NCBI GenBank assembly: GCA_011620145.1
Contig: WOZT01000206.1
Coordinates: 1 to 8,841 of the forward strand
Direction of reading: 5' to 3'
Source of the DNA: Gammaproteobacteria bacterium
GTDB lineage: Bacteria; Pseudomonadota; Gammaproteobacteria; UBA5335
DNA length: 8,841 bases
The position numbers and the translations under genes were made by a program. The notes beneath the pieces were generated by a model, which searched no databases, was not told the origin of the DNA, and saw only the letters and a program-made list of their open reading frames with translations. Below are positions 5,720 through 8,841 of the stretch, piece by piece (position 1 is the stretch's first letter; each line of letters opens with the position of its first letter).

Positions 5720-8700
5720 ACGTGCCGAATCCTCCCCGGCTGGGACTGTCAGGGCGCGTCGCCCACGCATTCCTGCGATCTGAAATCACCCCGCTGCTGG
5801 CACTGACTGGCCTGCTGCTTGGCCTGTTCGCGGTGCTTATCACGCCCCGCGAAGAGGAGCCACAGATCAACGTCACCTTCGCCAATGTCTTCATCCCCTA
5901 CCCCGGCGCCTCGGCCGAGGAAGTGGAGTCGCTGGTGACCACTCCTGCGGAGCAGATCGTTTCCGAGATTCAGGGCGTCGAGCATATCTATTCAGCCTCG
6001 ACACCGGGCATGGCCGCCCTCACCGTCCAGTTCAAGGTAGGGGAGCCGCGCACCGAGGCTATCGTCCGTCTCTACAACGCCTTCTATTCCAATCAGGACT
6101 GGCTGCCTGCGAACGTGGGTGTGGGCCAGCCGCTGATCAAGCCCAAGGGCATCGACGATGTTCCCATCGTCGCCGGGACCCTGTGGAGCGAGAACCCTGA
6201 AATCACGGCTGCCGATCTGCTGCGCATCGCCCGCACCCTGGAAACCGAGATCCAGCGCGTGCCGGGTACCCGCGACATCGAGATTCTGGGTGGATCGGAC
6301 CGCGTGGTTCGGGTCGCCTTCGATCCGGCCCGGCTGGCCGGCTACGGCCTCTCCCTGGAAGACCTGCGGCGGGCGCTGTCGGCCACCAACGCCTCCAGCG
6401 ATGCAGGTGCCCTAGTGAACGACAACCAGGAAATCCTGGTGCAGGCCGGTACCTTTCTGACCACTCCAGAGGAGGTGGCCGACCTGGTGGTCGGCGTCAA
6501 GAATGGCGCCCCTACGTTCCTGCGGGACGTGGCGCAGATCCAGGCGGGCCCGGATCAACCCAACCAGTACGTCACCTTTGGCACCGGATCGGCGAGCAAA
6601 ATCGAAGGCACTGTGACCGGCAGCCGCTACCCGGCCGTGACCCTGGCCGTTTCCAAAAAACCCGGCGAGAATGCGGTAGCGGTGGGCAAGGCAGTGACCG
6701 ACCGATTTGAGCAGATGCGCGGGATTTATTTCCCCACCGGGGTGAACGCCACCATCACTCGCAATTACGGGGAAACCGCGCAGGACAAGGCACAGACCCT
6801 GATCAAGAAATTGATCTTTGCCACGATATCGGTCGTCCTGCTGGTTCTGGTGGCGCTGGGTCGGCGTGAGGCGGTCGTGGTGGGAGCGGCGGTTGTTGTC
6901 ACGCTGGCCATCACCCTGTTTGCTTCCTGGGCCTGGGGCTTTACCCTCAACCGAGTGTCGCTGTTTGCGCTGATTTTCTCCATTGGCATTCTGGTGGATG
7001 ATGCCATCGTGGTGGTGGAGAACATCCACCGCCATATGGCGGTGGGCGGCAAGTCGCTGGACGACGCGATTCCAGAAGCCGTGGATGAGGTGGGCGGCCC
7101 GACCATCCTCGCCACTTTCACAGTGATTGCCGCGCTGTTGCCGATGGCCTTCGTATCCGGCCTCATGGGTCCCTACATGCGACCGATCCCGATCAATGCC
7201 TCGACCGGCATGATGATCTCACTGGCAGTGGCCTTCATCTTCACGCCCTGGCTGTATCGGCGCCTGTTCTACAACAAAGTGCTGCCGGCCCATGCCTTGG
7301 CGACGGAAGAAGACAACAACTTCGTCCACCGCCTGTTCAGGCGTGTCCTGACCCCCTTTCTGGGCGGCGCGCGGGGCCGCCGTAATCGTTGGGCGCTCAT
7401 TGCCGCGATGCTGACGCTGATCGGGCTGTCGTTCGCCCTGATCGGTGTACGCGCAGTTGTCATGAAGATGCTGCCGCTGGATAACAAGAGCGAGTTCCAG
7501 GTGGTGGTGGACATGCCGGAAGGCACCCCGCTGGAGCAGACCCATCGCGTGCTGCAGGCACTGGCCGATTACCTGCAAACAGTGCCTGAGGTGACCCACT
7601 ATCAGCTCTATGCCGGCACCTCCGCACCAATCAACTTCAATGGTCTGGTGCGCCAGTATTACCTGCGCCGGGCGCCTCACGAGGGCGACATCCAGGTTAA
7701 CTTGCTGGACAAACACCAGCGTAGTCGCAAGTCGCATGAAATCGCGATCGCTGTGCGCGCGCCGCTGACCGAGATCGGTCGGCGCTATGGCGCCAACGTC
7801 AAAGTGGTCGAAGTCCCGCCCGGGCCACCGGTGATGGCCCCGGTAGTAGCGGAAGTCTATGGCCCGGACTACCCGCGGCAGCTGGCGGTCGCCCAGGCGG
7901 TGCGCCGGGTGTTCGAGTCCACGGCTGATGTGGTGGACGTGGACGACACCATCGAGGCGCCGCAGCAAAAACTCATCGTTACGGTGGACCGGGCGCGCGC
8001 CGCACGCCTGGGCGTCTCCCAGCAGGCAGTGGCCACCGCAGTGGCTGCAGCCCTGCGCGGCGAGGACATATCCTACCTGCACGACGACCAGGCCAAGCAC
8101 CCGATCCCGATTCGCGTCGAACTGCCCCCAGGCGAAAAAGCGCGGCCGGATGTGCTCGCCACCCTGCGCATGCGCTCGACCTCTGGCGCTCTGGTGCCCC
8201 TCTCCGAAATCGCCACGATTCGTGCTACGACTCGCGACCAGACCATCCAGCACAAAGACCTGCTGCCGGTGGTCTATGTGACCGGCGATGTAACCGGCGC
8301 CACCGATAGCCCTCTATATGGCCTGGCAGCAATTGCCGCAACACTCAAAACAACCGCCATCGAGGGCGCGCCTCTCACTCAATACCTGACCCACCAACCG
8401 GATGAACCCTATCTCTGGAGCCTGAAGTGGGATGGGGAGTGGCAAGTGACCTACGAAACCTTCCGCGACATGGGCATCGCCTATATGGGCGGGCTGGTGT
8501 TGATTTATCTATTGGTGGTGGCGCAGTTCCGCTCCTATGCGGTGCCGTTGCTCATCATGGTGCCGATCCCACTGACTCTTATTGGCATCCTGCCCGGCCA
8601 TGCGCTGCTCGGGCAACATTTCACCGCGCCCTCCATGATCGGCATGATGGCGCTGGCCGGCATCATCGTACGCAACTCGATCCTGCTGGTGGATTTCATT

Positions 8701-8841
8701 CAGCAGGAGGTGGCCTCGGGCAAGCCCTTGGCAGATGCGACCATTGGCGCGGCGGCCGTACGCGCCAAGCCAATCGTCCTGACTGCCGTTGCAGCAATGC
8801 TGGGAGGGTTTTTCATCCTCGATGACCCCATCTTCGGCGGC
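5716..8841 (+). CDS. RND efflux pump, inner-membrane permease (AcrB/AcrD/AcrF family), 3' end beyond the window
   Basis: The frame stays open for 1042 codons from the ATG at 5716 to the right edge, so the C-terminus is missing, probably by about 30-50 residues. It is a proton-driven inner-membrane transporter. TM1 (about 25-43) is followed by the family motif PREEEPQI (44-51). Porter domains span about 45-355 and 580-910, with membrane bundles about 365-545 and 919 onward, including TM7 at about 560-580. The TM4 relay motif VDDAIVVVEN carries Asp428 and Asp429 (AcrB Asp407/408 by my alignment). The paired aspartates point to a hydrophobic/amphiphile-type pump, not a CusA-like metal pump. In TM10 the AcrB Lys940 position is Arg986 (VRNSILLVDF), while Arg1016 and Thr1023 match AcrB Arg971 and Thr978. 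A GAGGA site 6 nt upstream lies within the fusion-protein gene, whose stop overlaps as ATGA. The substrate is unknown. Confidence 0.95.
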   Translation, partial: MNVPNPPRLGLSGRVAHAFLRSEITPLLALTGLLLGLFAVLITPREEEPQINVTFANVFIPYPGASAEEVESLVTTPAEQIVSEIQGVEHIYSASTPGMAALTVQFKVGEPRTEAIVRLYNAFYSNQDWLPANVGVGQPLIKPKGIDDVPIVAGTLWSENPEITAADLLRIARTLETEIQRVPGTRDIEILGGSDRVVRVAFDPARLAGYGLSLEDLRRALSATNASSDAGALVNDNQEILVQAGTFLTTPEEVADLVVGVKNGAPTFLRDVAQIQAGPDQPNQYVTFGTGSASKIEGTVTGSRYPAVTLAVSKKPGENAVAVGKAVTDRFEQMRGIYFPTGVNATITRNYGETAQDKAQTLIKKLIFATISVVLLVLVALGRREAVVVGAAVVVTLAITLFASWAWGFTLNRVSLFALIFSIGILVDDAIVVVENIHRHMAVGGKSLDDAIPEAVDEVGGPTILATFTVIAALLPMAFVSGLMGPYMRPIPINASTGMMISLAVAFIFTPWLYRRLFYNKVLPAHALATEEDNNFVHRLFRRVLTPFLGGARGRRNRWALIAAMLTLIGLSFALIGVRAVVMKMLPLDNKSEFQVVVDMPEGTPLEQTHRVLQALADYLQTVPEVTHYQLYAGTSAPINFNGLVRQYYLRRAPHEGDIQVNLLDKHQRSRKSHEIAIAVRAPLTEIGRRYGANVKVVEVPPGPPVMAPVVAEVYGPDYPRQLAVAQAVRRVFESTADVVDVDDTIEAPQQKLIVTVDRARAARLGVSQQAVATAVAAALRGEDISYLHDDQAKHPIPIRVELPPGEKARPDVLATLRMRSTSGALVPLSEIATIRATTRDQTIQHKDLLPVVYVTGDVTGATDSPLYGLAAIAATLKTTAIEGAPLTQYLTHQPDEPYLWSLKWDGEWQVTYETFRDMGIAYMGGLVLIYLLVVAQFRSYAVPLLIMVPIPLTLIGILPGHALLGQHFTAPSMIGMMALAGIIVRNSILLVDFIQQEVASGKPLADATIGAAAVRAKPIVLTAVAAMLGGFFILDDPIFGG

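Noticed and set aside
7219..8253. 344-codon open frame on the minus strand
   Set aside because: It is wholly antisense to the RND permease, whose motifs are unambiguous. The product is His-, Arg- and Gln-rich in the manner of an antisense translation.
5716..8841. Heavy-metal (CusA-type) RND pump
   Set aside because: TM4 carries paired aspartates typical of amphiphile pumps, and the adaptor has no Met/His-rich metal site.
1..8841. CRISPR arrays, tRNA or rRNA genes, insertion sequences, attachment sites
   Set aside because: I saw no regularly spaced repeats, no cloverleaf-like segments, no transposase or integrase frames and no long direct repeats.

Overview
The window is about 8.8 kb of GC-rich, densely packed bacterial DNA. 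It most resembles a sulfur-oxidising proteobacterium (beta/gamma or Acidithiobacillus-like). That assignment is an inference from the sulfide:quinone oxidoreductase (SQR), which I recognise as close to the Acidithiobacillus ferrooxidans enzyme, and from the neighbouring genes. No nucleotide marker for taxonomy is present, and there are no tRNA, rRNA, CRISPR or insertion-sequence features.

The layout is two divergent gene arms around a short AT-rich regulatory region (about 3784-3875). The leftward arm (minus strand) reads sqr, then a DUF3365/Tll0287-like mono-heme c-type protein, then a zinc-ribbon thioredoxin (trxC), then after 180 bp a TolC-type outer-membrane channel. The first three genes are joined by two ATGA stop/start overlaps. 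The rightward arm (plus strand) reads a SqrR/BigR-type ArsR-family repressor, a small DUF2892 membrane protein, an RND membrane-fusion protein, and an RND inner-membrane pump. The pump starts in an ATGA overlap with the fusion protein and runs off the right edge of the window.

Read together, the locus looks like a sulfide/persulfide-responsive island. The regulator keeps the two cysteines (Cys43 and Cys109, 66 residues apart) by which SqrR and BigR sense reactive sulfur. An inverted repeat covers the -35 element of a good sigma70-like promoter firing into sqr, so simple repression relieved by sulfide is likely. SQR would oxidise sulfide to polysulfide or sulfane sulfur at the membrane. Thioredoxin and the heme protein would handle redox by-products.

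The most interesting point is that one apparent tripartite RND efflux pump is split between the arms: outer-membrane channel at the end of the sqr arm, fusion protein and pump behind the repressor. This suggests that efflux is part of the sulfide response. The cargo is unknown; polysulfide, persulfide or another reactive sulfur product is a hypothesis only. Weaker observations include a 43-codon ORF that exactly bridges the repressor and DUF2892 genes, and hairpins at the end of trxC.
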